Shown: one piece after another, positions 12,801 to 23,709 of the stretch
Layout: every line of letters begins with the position of its first letter
Position numbering within the stretch: the stretch's first letter is position 1
NCBI GenBank assembly: GCA_028641055.1
Contig: CM054062.1
Coordinates: 17,789,639 to 17,853,638, forward strand
DNA: 64,000 nucleotides
Direction: 5' to 3'
Source of the DNA: Alopecurus myosuroides
Lineage: Eukaryota; Streptophyta; Magnoliopsida; Poales; Poaceae
Notes under the pieces: model-generated
What the model saw: only the letters and a program-made list of their open reading frames with translations
Database searches by the model: none
Told to the model about the DNA's origin: nothing
Translations under genes and position numbers: made by a program

Positions 12801-13375
12801 TGTTGCGGCCTCTTAGGCCTTCTTGGTTCTTGTTGATTAGCAACATAATTTGTCTTCCGTTGTCTGATGTAATGTTGGGTCGTGTGACCTCTGTTTGTAA
12901 GCTATACTCTAGTAACACCTGTTTAATAAAGTTTCTTTGTCTAGAGTGTTGCTTTGATCGGTTGTTGGTTTCGAGCTCATTGTTATACAGTTTTGGCTAT
13001 GCCTGCATAGTTGTCGCAGTCGAGGGGTTGTGGAGCCGATGATCCATGTCCGAGCCCGCCTGTCGATGTGATCGGCCTGGGGCGAGGTAACCCCAGTAAC
13101 CCTCGATTGTTGTTGCACTTCCTGGACACATAGCATCTCTGTATAGCTTTGGTCCCGTTTCCTTCAGTTTCATTTGATTCGTGGACGCTTTGATATGCAT
13201 AGTTGGTTATGACTAGCATGGATACAAGGAGTAGTAGACTGGGGATCCGGACTACGTGCCGATGAATCCAGTCTGCCTGCCGTTGTTTGTTGCGCCTGGG
13301 GCTGGTAACCCTGAAGCCCTTGTGAGTCCATGGCTAGGAGCACATAACAGTATGTATATGTCCGGGGTCGTGACA
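9844..13375 (+). mobile_element. Element D: solo LTR of the Del/Tekay-type family, nested in B
   Basis: A 3532-bp unit begins TGTAACACCCC and ends GGGGTCGTGACA. It is flanked by the perfect duplication ATGCT at 9839-9843 and 13376-13380. Its sequence follows the LTRs of element F throughout, in the opposite orientation and with moderate divergence. It has no internal domain, primer site or second LTR, so it is a solo LTR left by recombination. It interrupts the last exon of B's antisense gene about 20 codons before the stop. Between about 10200 and 10860 it contains a GC-rich island set in AT-rich DNA, also present in F's LTRs. I do not call genes in it. Confidence 0.92.
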
Positions 13376-13443
13376 ATGCTACCACGGCCAATACTAAAGA
13401 TGAAGCAGCCAAGGCCGCCATTGAGAACGCCGCCTCGACCTGA

Positions 13444-14109
13444 ATCTGTCCTGCAGCTCATTCCTCAAACACTTATCAGATCTCCGGGATGCCGGGTGCA
13501 AATGTATCAAACTACTTATGCCGTTTGATACTTATTTTTATTCACACTTGTTGCTTTCAACTTAATCATTTTGTTCAGCCTTGGCTCAATGCCGGGTTGC
13601 GTTATCATGCGAGTCCCCGAGTTGCATTTCTTATTCACTCTCTCTTTTCGTCTCAGCTCTACCCGCAACTTGTTGCTTTTTTGGTATTCGAGTCACAAGA
13701 GTTAAAGAGCAGAGCTGCAAATACTTAGCCGGTTAGAAACAATCATAGTAACGCAGCCCACCACTTAACCGAAAAGAAAAGACAGAGAACAAAAGTAAAT
13801 GCACCCTACTCGGTTCCTGCACTCTTTTCTTCCTTAGCAATTTTTCTTGTGCTCATTGACCTTTTGCTTGTTCTCTTGCTTGCCATGAAGCTGGGTTTCG
13901 GACAGCAGCAGAGTCGAAGAGTTGGCATGTAGGTTTAAACACAGTACTCAATGTACTTACTGAATTTTAAGCAGAGCAACCGAGTAGAGAAAAGTAAAGC
14001 CGGGTAGGAACACACAGAACAAGTTTTGGGCGAGGGCAGTCCCCGAGCTGAATTTCAGATTGCAGGGTAGAATTTTAACTCGGATAAGAGAGTACATACA
14101 CATCTTTGC
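13444..14109. other. Spacer of element B between the antisense gene and integrase stop
   Basis: About 670 bases between two convergent genes: the antisense stop at 13441-13443 (+) and the integrase stop at 14110 (-). No supported reading frame. Words of the CGAGTAG type recur, as in the rest of B. Confidence 0.5.
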
Positions 14110-15741
14110 TCATGAATGAAAGCGACGAAGTAGAGCTACATTCCAGGGACACTTAGATTCCTCTCCAGCTTTATCTGCCCTGTTCGCCTGTGATGGGCGC
14201 ACATCTACAAGGTAGTATGCATCGTTGTGCAGCGCTTTGATCACAATGAAGGGCCCTTCCCATGGAGGAGACAGTTTGTGCATCCCGGCTATGCGCTGCA
14301 CAAGCCTAAGGACCATGTCTCCTTCTCGGAAAACCCTTGGGTTCACCTTTCGGCTATGATAACGCCTCAGGTTTTGCTGGTAGATAGCCGAACGTGACAG
14401 AGTCAGCTCTCTTGCTTCTTCAAGCAGGTCAACGTCGTCTTCTCGAGCTTCTCTCGCCTCTACCTCAGTGTAGAGGGTTACTCGAGGGGAGTCATGCTCC
14501 AAGTCTATTGGCAACACGGCCTCAGCCCCGTATACCAAGAAGAATGGCGTATAGCCGGTTGACCGGTTAGGGGTAGTCCTTAGACTCCACAACACCGCTG
14601 GCAACTCGTCTAACCAACACCCAGGTGTTTTCAGCAGTGGCTCAATCAGCCTTGGCTTTATGCCTGCTAGCACCATGCCGTTTGCTCTTTCCACTTGCCC
14701 ATTCGAGCCGGGGTGCGCCACGGACGCAACATCTAGTCGGATGTGCTTATCTCTGCAGAACCGCACCATTGCCCCCTCTGCGAAATTTGTGCCGTTGTCG
14801 GTGATGATGCTGTGCGGGTAGCCATATCTCAGGATCACATCCTTCAAGAATTTCACAGCTGTGGCCCCATCGCACTTCCGAATAGGCTTCACTTCGATCC
14901 ACTTGGTGAACTTGTCCACCATGACCAAGATGTGTGTCATGTTACCTTTAGCCGGCTTGAAGGGGCCAACCATATCCAGGCACCATACGGCAAACGTCCA
15001 TGTGATAGGAATTGTCTTCAGCTCGGAAGCAGGCATGTGAATTTTACTCGCGAACATCTGGCAGCCATTGCACTTCCTCACGATGTCTTCAGCTTGCTGC
15101 AGAGATGTGAGCCAGTAGAAGCCATGCCGAAAAGATTTCTTGACCAATGCCCGAGAAGAGGCGTGGTGCCCGCATTCTCCTTGGTGTATCTCCAGCAGAA
15201 TTTCTCCTCCTTCTTCTGGGTCCACACAACGTTGTAGCACGCCGGTGGCACTTCTTTTGTGCAACACATCTCGGAGTATAGTGTAGCCCTTGGATCATCT
15301 CTGAATCTGTCTTGCGGCCACCTCATCCTCTGGCAGAGTACCGTCCCTTAGAAAGGATAATATGGGCATGGCCCAACTCGGTGTCTCCCGTGTGGGAAAC
15401 ACCGGTTCGTCCACTTCCATTGGGACAGGCACCTCTGGTTGCTCTTTAGGGTTGGGAGCACTTCTCTGGAGCCCTGATCGATTGGCGAGGACCTCCTCAA
15501 TGAATGCGACAGTCCCCGGGTTAAGGACAGCAGTCCCCGAGTATGGAGTGGCAGTCCCCGAGTAGGGAGTGGCAGTCCCCGAGTAGGGAGTGGCAGTCCC
15601 CGAGTAGGGAAAGGCAGTCCCCGAGTAGGGAACGGCAGTCCCCGAGTGGGGAGTGGCAGTCCCCGAGTAGAGAACGGCAGTCCCCGAGTAGAGAACGGCA
15701 GTCCCTGAGTTGGGAGCGGCAGTCCCCGGGTTTCCTGTAGC
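14110..15741 (-). pseudogene. Integrase and RNase H-integrase linker of element B
   Basis: The frame enters from RNase H across element C's insertion site: removing C with one TSD copy restores the frame exactly. It first reads the 21-bp repeats, then an acidic linker, then an in-frame TGA at 15295-15297. After that comes a complete integrase. The HHCC zinc finger runs from HQGECGHH to CNGC. The catalytic residues are in CLDMVGP, TDNGTNF and GQVERANG, with 35 residues between the last two. The C-terminal domain has SPPWEGPF and ends PWNVALLRRFHS. Apart from the stop in the linker the integrase domain itself is open, which is notable given the damage elsewhere in this element. Confidence 0.92.
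15510..15735 (-). repeat. 21-bp in-frame minisatellite in pol of element B
   Basis: Ten full and one partial copies of a 21-bp unit, GCAGTCCCCGAGTAGGGAGTG with minor variants. On the coding strand the unit is in frame with pol and encodes seven residues, GTA(V/T)PYS. The array sits in the linker between RNase H and integrase. Its right end is 11 bp from the insertion site of C. Confidence 0.93.
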
Positions 15742-15746
15742 ATTCT

Positions 15747-16224
15747 TGATGGAGGGATAATAACCCGGTAGGCCAACTCCAAGGTGTAACCCGGCCCAAA
15801 GGACACGGCGCAGGATCCGGCTAAGGATGACGAAACTTCTGGAAGGCCCAAAGTTTGCAAGCCTCGTAACCCGGATTGTGGGTTGCGGTAAGGAAAGCTA
15901 GGGTTTGTAAGCGGTGTCCGGGTAGGATTCAGGATGCGTCTTGGAGGGCAAGCCAGGGGGTACGGTGCTTTATAAACCAACCCCTAGGTCTAGTTTAAGA
16001 AGATCCAAGAGTTCTAGCAATCTCGCCTAATATCGAGTATCTAGTGTAACACGCAATTTGAGTTGTTATCTTGAGATCGGAGACTCGGCGACTTGATTGC
16101 CGGCTACCAGATCAAAGTTCATCATCATGTTTTCCTCTGAGCTAAACCCTCTCCCAAACGCCTGTGTCGTCTTGCCCCAAGATCAGTTACCCCCGGTAAC
16201 GTCTGCCGTGATTATCCCACGACA
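15747..16224 (+). repeat. 5' LTR of element C
   Basis: 478 bp, with a TATA box (TTTATAAACC) near 15970. The gag ATG at 16127 lies inside it. By eye, compared with the 3' LTR it has G for A, T for C, C for T and A for T at four places and one G fewer in a G run. Confidence 0.96.
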
Positions 16225-19200
16225 GTTGGCGCCCACCGTGGGGCCTGCGTCCAAAGGTGTTTACGTCACGGGAGAAGCTCGGAAGAACATGGAGAATCTC
16301 GTCGTCGGCGAGATCTACATCGACCACAAAGGAGACAAGATGGTGGACGATTCCGGCTGGGGGCCAGAGTCGGATCACCTCGAATCCGGATCCGTCGTGA
16401 CAATCGGCCGGATCAGCGTCTTCGTCGGTATGGTATGTACTTCTGGTTCGATCCCTGACAATTTTGGATCTGATTCTATGTCAGGGGAGGCCGCTTGTAT
16501 CCAGCAAGATGGAGAAGAATCAGTTGGAACGGCAGATCCGACAGAAGAACCCGTCACGAAGTGGGAACAGCCGGGGGAGCCGGCATGGACCCCGCGTGAC
16601 CTGGTTGAGAGAGAAGATGATACTGAATCCATCCTGGATCTGGTGGAGAACCGGTATGAGGAGAATAATAGCGAAGAGGAACAACATGAATTTACGCCAA
16701 GCATCATACGCCGAGTTGCGGTCTACACGGCACCTGCGGCCAACCTCAATCAAGAGAACGGGGCCACGACCGCAGTCGGAGCAGCCCAAGCGTTGGCCCA
16801 GCAGCAGGGTGCGGCCAACGGAAACCCGGTTCTGATCCGGGTTGAAGGAGAATCGGCATCGGTTACCAGCCGCGCGCCAGACGAGGAGTTGCAGGAAAAT
16901 ACATTAGGATTCCTAGCAAATCGGGCACCAGGGGCGGGTCCTTCAAATCCACGACACCCGGCCCTGTTCGATAACAACCTGATCCTAGATCCCACCGTTC
17001 TTGCCACGGTTATCACCCCAGAGAACGCCGCAGAGCGCGCTAGGGATCTAGATGTAGCCCGCCGTGCGTTGGAGCAGCAGAGGAGGCAAGTAGAAGCAGA
17101 AAGACAAGGGATGGCCACGCGCCAACATGAGCTGGACGCGTTGGAAACCCGGCTCCGAGAGGAAACAACCAGAATACATCAAAGGCACCAAACCAGGTTA
17201 CCAGCGTTGGGTGGAGTCATAAATCCGGCTACATTGTTTGTCACGCCTCAGGACCAACCGATCCCAACGGCGAACCAAGGAACTGCACCTCGGCCAGCAA
17301 CCACGGGAATACAGCCGGCAAACGAGCAGGCCGGGTTACCCTTGCCACAGACTGGGGTTACAACCGGCAACGCATTGCCACCGCCACCACCGTCGGGTTT
17401 TCGCACACCCGCAGGATCACATGTTTCCCGAGTAAGGCCAGCTTCTACCATTCTCGCAGGACCTAAGTGTCTCTCGGACAACATCAGGGCTGAACCTTAC
17501 CCGGAAAAATTCAAAGAACCAGGAAAGGTAGTGAATTATGAGCCGACTATGGACCCAGAAACATGGTTGAGTAGTTATGAGATGGCAATGTCGATTCGCA
17601 ATGCATCCGAGAATCTTCAAGCCAATTTCATGTACCTGATGATGTCAGAGGGAGCAGCGAAGTTATGGTTCACCAATCTGCCGGAAGGGTCGATCAAGTC
17701 CTGGGAGGAATTGAAGACCGCGTTTGTCAAGCACTTTCATGGGACGTGCAGAAAATTGTTCACTATTGATGATCTAGAGCGATGCGTTCAGAAGAAGGGA
17801 GAGTCGGCGCGCAGTTGGGTGCGCCGGGTTATGGAGATACTTCACTCGTCCACAGATATTCAGCCCAAGGATGCACTACAAGCTATGGCAAAAACATGCA
17901 AGTATATACCTTTAGTGCAAAAGTTAACTCGCATGAAATCCAGTCGGAATGCGTCGGAGGTTACAATGGGAGAATTGATGGATGCGTGCAACAAACATGC
18001 TGCAACAGATACTACAGAGGAGGAAGTTGATGACAAAAAGGCAAAAGCAAACACAAGTAATAGCGGAAGAACCGGCAATGGATCAGCACCGGGTAATAAC
18101 GGAAATAGCCAGAACAAGCGCCCGTTTGAAGGAGGCTCCGAGTTTGTCGCCAACACAGAGGCCGGGTCTTCGAGACCCAGATCTGAAGGGAATTTTAACA
18201 CTGGAAATCACAATGGAGGACACTATCAAGGGCCTCCAAGGCCAGGTAACAGTTGGGACATCTTTAGAATGGCATGCCCAAAGCACAGCAGGAACGACAA
18301 GCCGGCTAATCACTCCTTGGAGCAATGCGCCGACTTACAGAGGTGGAAGAACGAGGAAGTGAACAGAGCCATACGAGGTGCGGGTCGGGGAGGAGGACCG
18401 GGTCAGGGTGGAAACCCGGACAACGGCCCACCCCCAGCCGGTAACCCGGCAGCCGGAAATCAGGGCAACAATCAAGGGGGAGCTGGAGGTTTCCAGGCCA
18501 ACCCCAAACAGTTGGGTCAATATCACGTGCATACTACCGGAGGCTCTAACAAGGATAAAAAGATACTGAAGCAAGCGGTCAACTCAATCTCTTCGGCTAT
18601 CCCGAGATATTTGAGGTGGTCAGAACAAGATGTAACATGGAGCAGAAGAGATCACCCGGAAAGAGTAGAACACCCGGGAGTCTTAGCATTGGTAGTTGCA
18701 CCACAGGTCAATGGGTACGAGCTGAAAAAGGTCCCGATGGATGGAGGAAGCAGCATCAATATCATGTATTGGGAAACCTTTCTACGCATGGGTCTCAAGG
18801 AATCTCAGCTCCAAAAAAGTACGACAGTTTTCCATGGCATAGTACCGGGTCATTCAGCATGCCCCGAGGGAAAAATCGCATTGGAAGTAGCTTTTGGGGA
18901 ATCAAAGGACAATTATCGAGTTGAGTGGCTTACTTTCGAGGTGGTTAAGTTGCGTAGTCCGTATCACGCGCTATTTGGAAGGCCGGCTTATGCTAAATTC
19001 ATGGCGAGGCCATGTTATGTGTATCTACAATTAAAAATACCGGGTCCTAAGCAGACCATTACCATACATGGAAATCGAGATATAGCAGCTGAATGCGATG
19101 AAGGAGATGCAGCAATGGCCGAGCAAGCCTGTAGAAAAGAGGAACTCAAACATTACCGGTCTCAAGCAGACCCGGAGGACAGGACCACCCCAAAAAGGCC

Positions 19201-19450
19201 AAGCACTGAAGAAGAAAAAGCAAAACCCAGGTCAGAACAAGATGCTAAGATGGTGGCTTTCATCAAGAACGATTCCTCTAAACAATCTGGCATAGGAGAA
19301 GAAATCACACCGCCGTTCACAACTAGCCGCGTTATGGGAACACCTCACCCGGATTGGCTAGCAAACCCGGTACTCATCATGAAAAAGTCCAACAAATGGA
19401 GAGTGTGCATCGGTCGCGTCAGCCCGGGACCGATTCCCAAGAAGAACTAA
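16127..19450 (+). CDS. Gag-protease polyprotein of element C, ending in a truncated reverse transcriptase
   Basis: Uninterrupted frame of 1107 codons. The ATG at 16127 lies in the LTR, and translation would cross the LTR end and primer site (PRQLAPTVG). The gag core spans about residues 465-600 (DPETWLSSYEMAM, AAKLWFTNLP, CRKLFTIDDL). A CX2HX8HX4C zinc-binding-like motif lies near residue 720, and a protease with DGGSS near residue 870 and HALFGRPAY near 950. The frame then reads the first residues of reverse transcriptase (HPDWLANPVLIMKK, WRVCI). At about 19418 it switches to unrelated sequence and a TAA. The rest of pol is gone through a clean internal deletion. The open frame suggests selection or recent copying. 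Confidence 0.93.
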   Translation: MFSSELNPLPNACVVLPQDQLPPVTSAVIIPRQLAPTVGPASKGVYVTGEARKNMENLVVGEIYIDHKGDKMVDDSGWGPESDHLESGSVVTIGRISVFVGMVCTSGSIPDNFGSDSMSGEAACIQQDGEESVGTADPTEEPVTKWEQPGEPAWTPRDLVEREDDTESILDLVENRYEENNSEEEQHEFTPSIIRRVAVYTAPAANLNQENGATTAVGAAQALAQQQGAANGNPVLIRVEGESASVTSRAPDEELQENTLGFLANRAPGAGPSNPRHPALFDNNLILDPTVLATVITPENAAERARDLDVARRALEQQRRQVEAERQGMATRQHELDALETRLREETTRIHQRHQTRLPALGGVINPATLFVTPQDQPIPTANQGTAPRPATTGIQPANEQAGLPLPQTGVTTGNALPPPPPSGFRTPAGSHVSRVRPASTILAGPKCLSDNIRAEPYPEKFKEPGKVVNYEPTMDPETWLSSYEMAMSIRNASENLQANFMYLMMSEGAAKLWFTNLPEGSIKSWEELKTAFVKHFHGTCRKLFTIDDLERCVQKKGESARSWVRRVMEILHSSTDIQPKDALQAMAKTCKYIPLVQKLTRMKSSRNASEVTMGELMDACNKHAATDTTEEEVDDKKAKANTSNSGRTGNGSAPGNNGNSQNKRPFEGGSEFVANTEAGSSRPRSEGNFNTGNHNGGHYQGPPRPGNSWDIFRMACPKHSRNDKPANHSLEQCADLQRWKNEEVNRAIRGAGRGGGPGQGGNPDNGPPPAGNPAAGNQGNNQGGAGGFQANPKQLGQYHVHTTGGSNKDKKILKQAVNSISSAIPRYLRWSEQDVTWSRRDHPERVEHPGVLALVVAPQVNGYELKKVPMDGGSSINIMYWETFLRMGLKESQLQKSTTVFHGIVPGHSACPEGKIALEVAFGESKDNYRVEWLTFEVVKLRSPYHALFGRPAYAKFMARPCYVYLQLKIPGPKQTITIHGNRDIAAECDEGDAAMAEQACRKEELKHYRSQADPEDRTTPKRPSTEEEKAKPRSEQDAKMVAFIKNDSSKQSGIGEEITPPFTTSRVMGTPHPDWLANPVLIMKKSNKWRVCIGRVSPGPIPKKN
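16227..16244 (+). promoter_or_regulatory. Primer-binding site of element C
   Basis: TGGCGCCCACCGTGGGGC, two bases after the LTR end, identical to that of element B. It is also translated, as part of PRQLAPTVG in the gag frame. Confidence 0.85.
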
Positions 19451-20504
19451 ACAATGTAACGGGCAGCAGGTTTCAGACGCGCTCTTTTCCTACCCAGGGT
19501 ACCTAAGGGGACTGGAAGGTTTTTAATGAGGCGGCCTGCTGACCCAAACTTTTTCGTATCAGTAAAAGAGATGGTTATCAAGTCTTATTATGATCTTTGC
19601 TTCGATTACAAGTAAGTAGTATTCACTACTATCAGTACATCAGTATCATCAAGTATATTGCATATATATAGGTCTTGGGGGCTGGTTGCTTGAATAGCAC
19701 AGTCACAAACCCAAAGGCCCGGCCTTGATGCCTATGAGTTATAAGGGCCGACTACTCGCAAGACGAGTACGGCTACAATCTTATAACCGGACAAAGGAGC
19801 CAAATTTTCTTGACTATTCTTACTTAAGCTCGATGTGACTCGCACTAAAGTGGCATGATCTGTTTGCTTACGATTACAATCAACCGTGCAGCCCAATGGG
19901 ACTTGCCTGACCCTGTTTTTCGTATAGATGTAACAACATGGTATCCACGCGAAAACCGGCTTACAGTACAAGATAGTCAAAAGGGTCATCTAAACCACAA
20001 GTTATGCAGAGTACATGGCTAATAGCCAAAAACTCAACGATTATCAAGCATAACTTCAGTACCTACACGGGACGGCTATAGGTTTTCGGCTCGGTAGAAA
20101 ACAATTTGTTCTCTGAGAAAGGCCACACCCCCCTGACTCGGACTTTGGGTCATGGGGACTGGGGACTTCGAAACAGAAACAAACTGCTTGGCTATCAAAG
20201 CTCGAAAGACCCTAGCATCCGAGTCTTGGGGACTTAAAGAAAAGTCCGCTTATCAAAACCCGTGGTACTCGGAAGACCGAGTCTCACAAGGGGAACCAAA
20301 AAGAGAGTCGGGTATCGAGAATAAGTTCAAGAATAGACAAGTATCAAGATTATCAAAAGGCCAGGAAAGGCACAAGTACATCACGGAGTAAAAGTACGTT
20401 ACAAATTGCGATACCAATATCAAGGGTGCACAGGCGCACCATCAAAAGTATACTAGTTTCGAATACACAATATCAAGTTATCGAGGTATTATGATGGCGT
20501 TGCC
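19451..20504 (+). other. Spacer of element C between gag-protease and the antisense gene
   Basis: About 1050 bases with no supported gene. It probably comprises the region downstream of the lost pol. It contains several copies of CTTGGGGACT-like words resembling the polypurine tract, around 20150-20235. Confidence 0.55.
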
Positions 20505-23500
20505 CTATTCGGCCTCCTGAGTAGGGCCCTCCGGGTCTTGGTTTTGGGCTTGCTCCTTAGCTTTCCCGGCGGCATCACCCGGACTCCCCGCATCAGGACG
20601 GACAGGCGGAGGGACAGATGGTGTAGAGGTGGTTGGCCCTGATCCTAACTCGGCCTCTCTCTTAGCGGTTTCTTCCTTCTTCCTGGCCAAATCAGCCGCC
20701 CATCTCTCCAAAATATCAAAGGGAGGGGGTGCGTCCTCCTGTATGACGTTGCCTTCAGCATCGTATGAACTCATAATCATGCCCAGATCCATCTTATCGG
20801 CCAAAGCGGTTGCCGAGTGGCGCACCGAGGATTCTATGGCCTTGAAATCCTTGGGTACAAACCTGGAGCCATCAGCTTTGAATTCGGGAAACCCGGATGT
20901 TACCTTTGCCGGGTCAAGCTTCGGAAAATAAGCTTTAGCTAGTGTAAAGGCCCGGGTCATACCAATCCGGCAGGCCGAGCGTTTCCATATCTCGATCCAC
21001 CCAGGCACTGTGGAGCAGGCTTGAATAAGGTTTTCCTCACCCGGGTATACCTCGGTAGGCCATTTCACGGCATCCAATATAAGCTTTGTACCGACAAAAG
21101 AGGTCCGGAGCACAGTCTTCAATGTTTTAGCCTTGGCAACAACATCTTCTTCTGGGGCCGCAAGGTTGGCACCTACAGTTGAAGCAAAGGAAGGACATAT
21201 CAGTAATCCAGAGTATCATATGACAAAGTAAAGGCACGAAGTCAGTCGGCAGCGAAAACTCACTAAGCAAGATGCGATAAGTATCGGCAATCTGGTCCGA
21301 TAATTTTTTCAGCGCGGTTTGGGCAGTACTGCACTTCTTCTTGTATTTGGAAACGTCTTTCTTCAAAGTTTCCACGTCAGCTTCAAGGGCCTCTCTTCGT
21401 TTTACCTCGGCAAGCAGGAGTCGTTCAGTCTTGAGTAAAATCTCATCGGACCGGGTCACCTCCGCCTGTAAGAAACAGAGAGCGAAAGTGTCAGTCGGGC
21501 ATCATAGCAAGCCGAATGTTGCACAAAGTACCAAGCACAACTTTAGCAAGCTATGCTCGGAACTTGGGGACTAGGCGTATACTAAGAGATATCAAGTATT
21601 ATTACCTGATGCGCTGCAACCATGCGCTCTAGGACACTGCTCTCTGAGGCCTTCATGGCGAGGAGAGCGCTCATCAGCTGATCAAAATTATCGTTACCCG
21701 AGTTAGAAGACCCGGGGTCGTGGAAACTCGGAGAAGAAGTTTTCTTCTTAGCAGGAGACGGCACCCGGGTCATCCGAATGTCGGAGTCTGGTCCTCCTCC
21801 TCCCACGCCCAAAGTTGCGGCTTTTTCCTTCTCGCTTGCGTGCGAGGCTATCGGATACCCGGCTTCTTGCCTGGCCGGGTTTGTTGGTGACGCTTGTTCG
21901 TCGCCAGATGTGGCTAACACATCATCAGTCGGCTTCTGTTTACCCGGGTCATCGGTCTCCATGTCTTCCTGGTCGCTAACAATGACCGTGGCCCTAAAGA
22001 AGGTATGAGTGGGTCTTTAGCGTATAATTAAGAAAGGGCGATGAAAGTGTGATATAACATCAGGAAAAGAACTTTACCCGGGGTTCACCGCAAAGTCCAC
22101 AGGGAATTCGCTGCTGGACCCGGATGAAACTGAAGAATACCAAACGAGACATGAGATTACCCTGTGAAGGAATGGTTTGGAAAGATTTTTTATGTCTAAA
22201 GAGGGGTATGGTGAATACCAGCGCGCTGAGTTGGAGACGATGGAATACCCGGGTTAAGAGCATCATTACCCGGGTAATTCCGAGTCGCCCTGCGCTTGGT
22301 CATAGGCGACTCCTTCAGATACGGCCAAAGGGATAACATCAGGGTTAGCTCATGCATGTTATCACAGGAATCCAAATTGGACGCAAGGAAATGATATAGA
22401 ACCTTGAAGACGACCCCTTGAGGTTTTCTCTTAGATCCGACCTTGATTGTCGGCTCTGCTTCGTCTTCGTCGCTGGCGGACTCCACCTTGCCGTCAGCTT
22501 CTTCTTCCTTGTCCTTGTCTTCTTGTTCTGGAAGTTATCAAGGTTATAGTTGGGAAATGAAAAACAGGACACGATGAACTCAAAAGAACTAAGTGAAATT
22601 TAGAATGTACCCTCATCCGAGTTAACGGCATCCTCTTTCTCCTCCGTGTTTCCGGAGTTAGGAGGAGTGTCAATCTTCCAGAAATCATCATCAGCCTGAA
22701 GTGAAGGCATAAGAACAAGGGTTATTAGCTGTAATAGGTGGAAAGGATGAAGTTGAAGATGTGAAAACCAGGTCTTTACCGCGGGGGCCGGATTCTCGCG
22801 GGTGAAGGGCTCTAATCTGGCTATATTCCGGATTACCTCCAGCTTTTCTGTTAAAAAGCCTTTGATAGTTTTATTGGTATCACCAGGTGCGAAACTGTTG
22901 GTGGAGTACCGGATCGGGTCCGTGGTTTGCCCCGAGTATTTGCACACTAATTTTGTGCGGATGGAGTTGGGCTGGATACGGAAATCGACCCAAGTTTTCA
23001 CCAGGTTAAGCCCGATGAGGCCTTGGGCCGAAAGAATGGAGATTTTAGCCAATAAAGGCAGGATTGCTTCCCTGTCCGAGTCAGGGGCAAAGGCGTTAAA
23101 GGTCTCGGAGATGTCAAGCAGGCCTTCCGAGTAACCCGGCAATTTCTTTTCACCGGGTGGGGAAGTGTCCCGGCAGTAAAAATAGGAAAGCTGCCAATGT
23201 TTGACGTGAGAGTTGAGGGTAAGAGGTGGCATTAGAGAGTTCTTGCGGCGCTGGATAGAAACCCCGCCGCAAGCGAGAAGTGCCCCGTCGCCGCTTTCGC
23301 GGCACGGTTTGCACTGGAAAAGTTCAACGAAAAGAGCCAAACTTGGCGGAGTGCACAAGTATGACTCGGAGAGGACGATGAAGTGAGAGATATTTAACAT
23401 AGAGTTAGGCCCTATGTCAAATATGCGAAGGCCATAATGGCTCAAAACATCATGAAAGAAAGGGTGACCCGGAGGACGGAAGCCCCGGGTCACGTGCTCC

Positions 23501-23709
23501 ACAAAGCATATTACCTCATTTTCTGCTGGTGTAGGTCGGGTCTCGTTACCCGGCACCCTCCAGTGAATATTTTCTTGAGGGGGAAGAACCCCTAACTCGA
23601 CCAATTCTTCTAACTTGGCCTTGGTGACCGAAGATCGCGCCCAGTTGGCGGATATGGAGTTGGTAGTCTTGGCCTTGGTCGGCTGCTTCCCCTGCTTCTT
23701 GGGCGCCAT
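20505..23709 (-). CDS. Antisense extra gene of element C, eight exons, intact
   Basis: The exons I derive on the - strand are 23709-22780, 22695-22611, 22527-22403, 22312-22270, 22129-22078, 21993-21606, 21465-21264 and 21172-20505. Every intron is GT...AG. The phases all match and the total is 2493 bases, exactly 830 codons plus stop, with no internal stop seen. Residues 65-132 carry the PF04195-type signature (GHPFFHDVLSHYGL, DIGPNSMLNI, LSESYLCTPPSLALF). Middle exons are acidic, then basic (MTKRRATR), then serine/proline-rich, then a coiled coil in exon 7. The last exon has the domain around RAFTLAKAYFPKLDP and a proline-rich tail. Antisense extra frames are known in Tat-lineage elements. 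The function is unknown. Confidence 0.88.

Larger units (their letters stand above)
4640..13443 (+). pseudogene. Antisense extra gene of element B, eight exons, one frameshift, last exon split by D
   Basis: The exons I derive are 4640-5547, 5991-6174, 6263-6470, 6603-7899, 8080-8236, 8318-8401, 8478-8858 and 8933-9843 joined to 13381-13443. Every intron is GT...AG and all phases fit, giving about 1397 codons if one missing base near 5006-5012 is allowed for. Residues 52-119 carry the PF04195-type signature (LDHYGL, HLPPNAVVFL, CEAFLGVRP). Exons 2-3 are acidic then lysine-rich, exon 4 is long and low in complexity, and exons 5-7 form a coiled coil. The last exon holds a helical domain around ADMMLLFITSWYE and an acidic tail ending at TGA 13441-13443. 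The gene runs opposite to gag-pol. Function unknown; nuclear or chromatin-related roles are only a guess from composition. Confidence 0.8.

Noticed and set aside
14743..15237. Open frame of 164 codons on the + strand opposite B's integrase
   Set aside because: It is the shadow of the integrase frame on the - strand and has no family features of its own.
15510..15735. Regular short repeats that resemble a CRISPR array
   Set aside because: The 21-bp units are contiguous with no spacers, are in frame with pol, and the DNA is a plant retrotransposon.
16224..16245. TGGCGCCCACC-type sequences as parts of tRNA genes
   Set aside because: They lie two bases after LTR ends and are primer-binding sites. 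No tRNA cloverleaf surrounds them.
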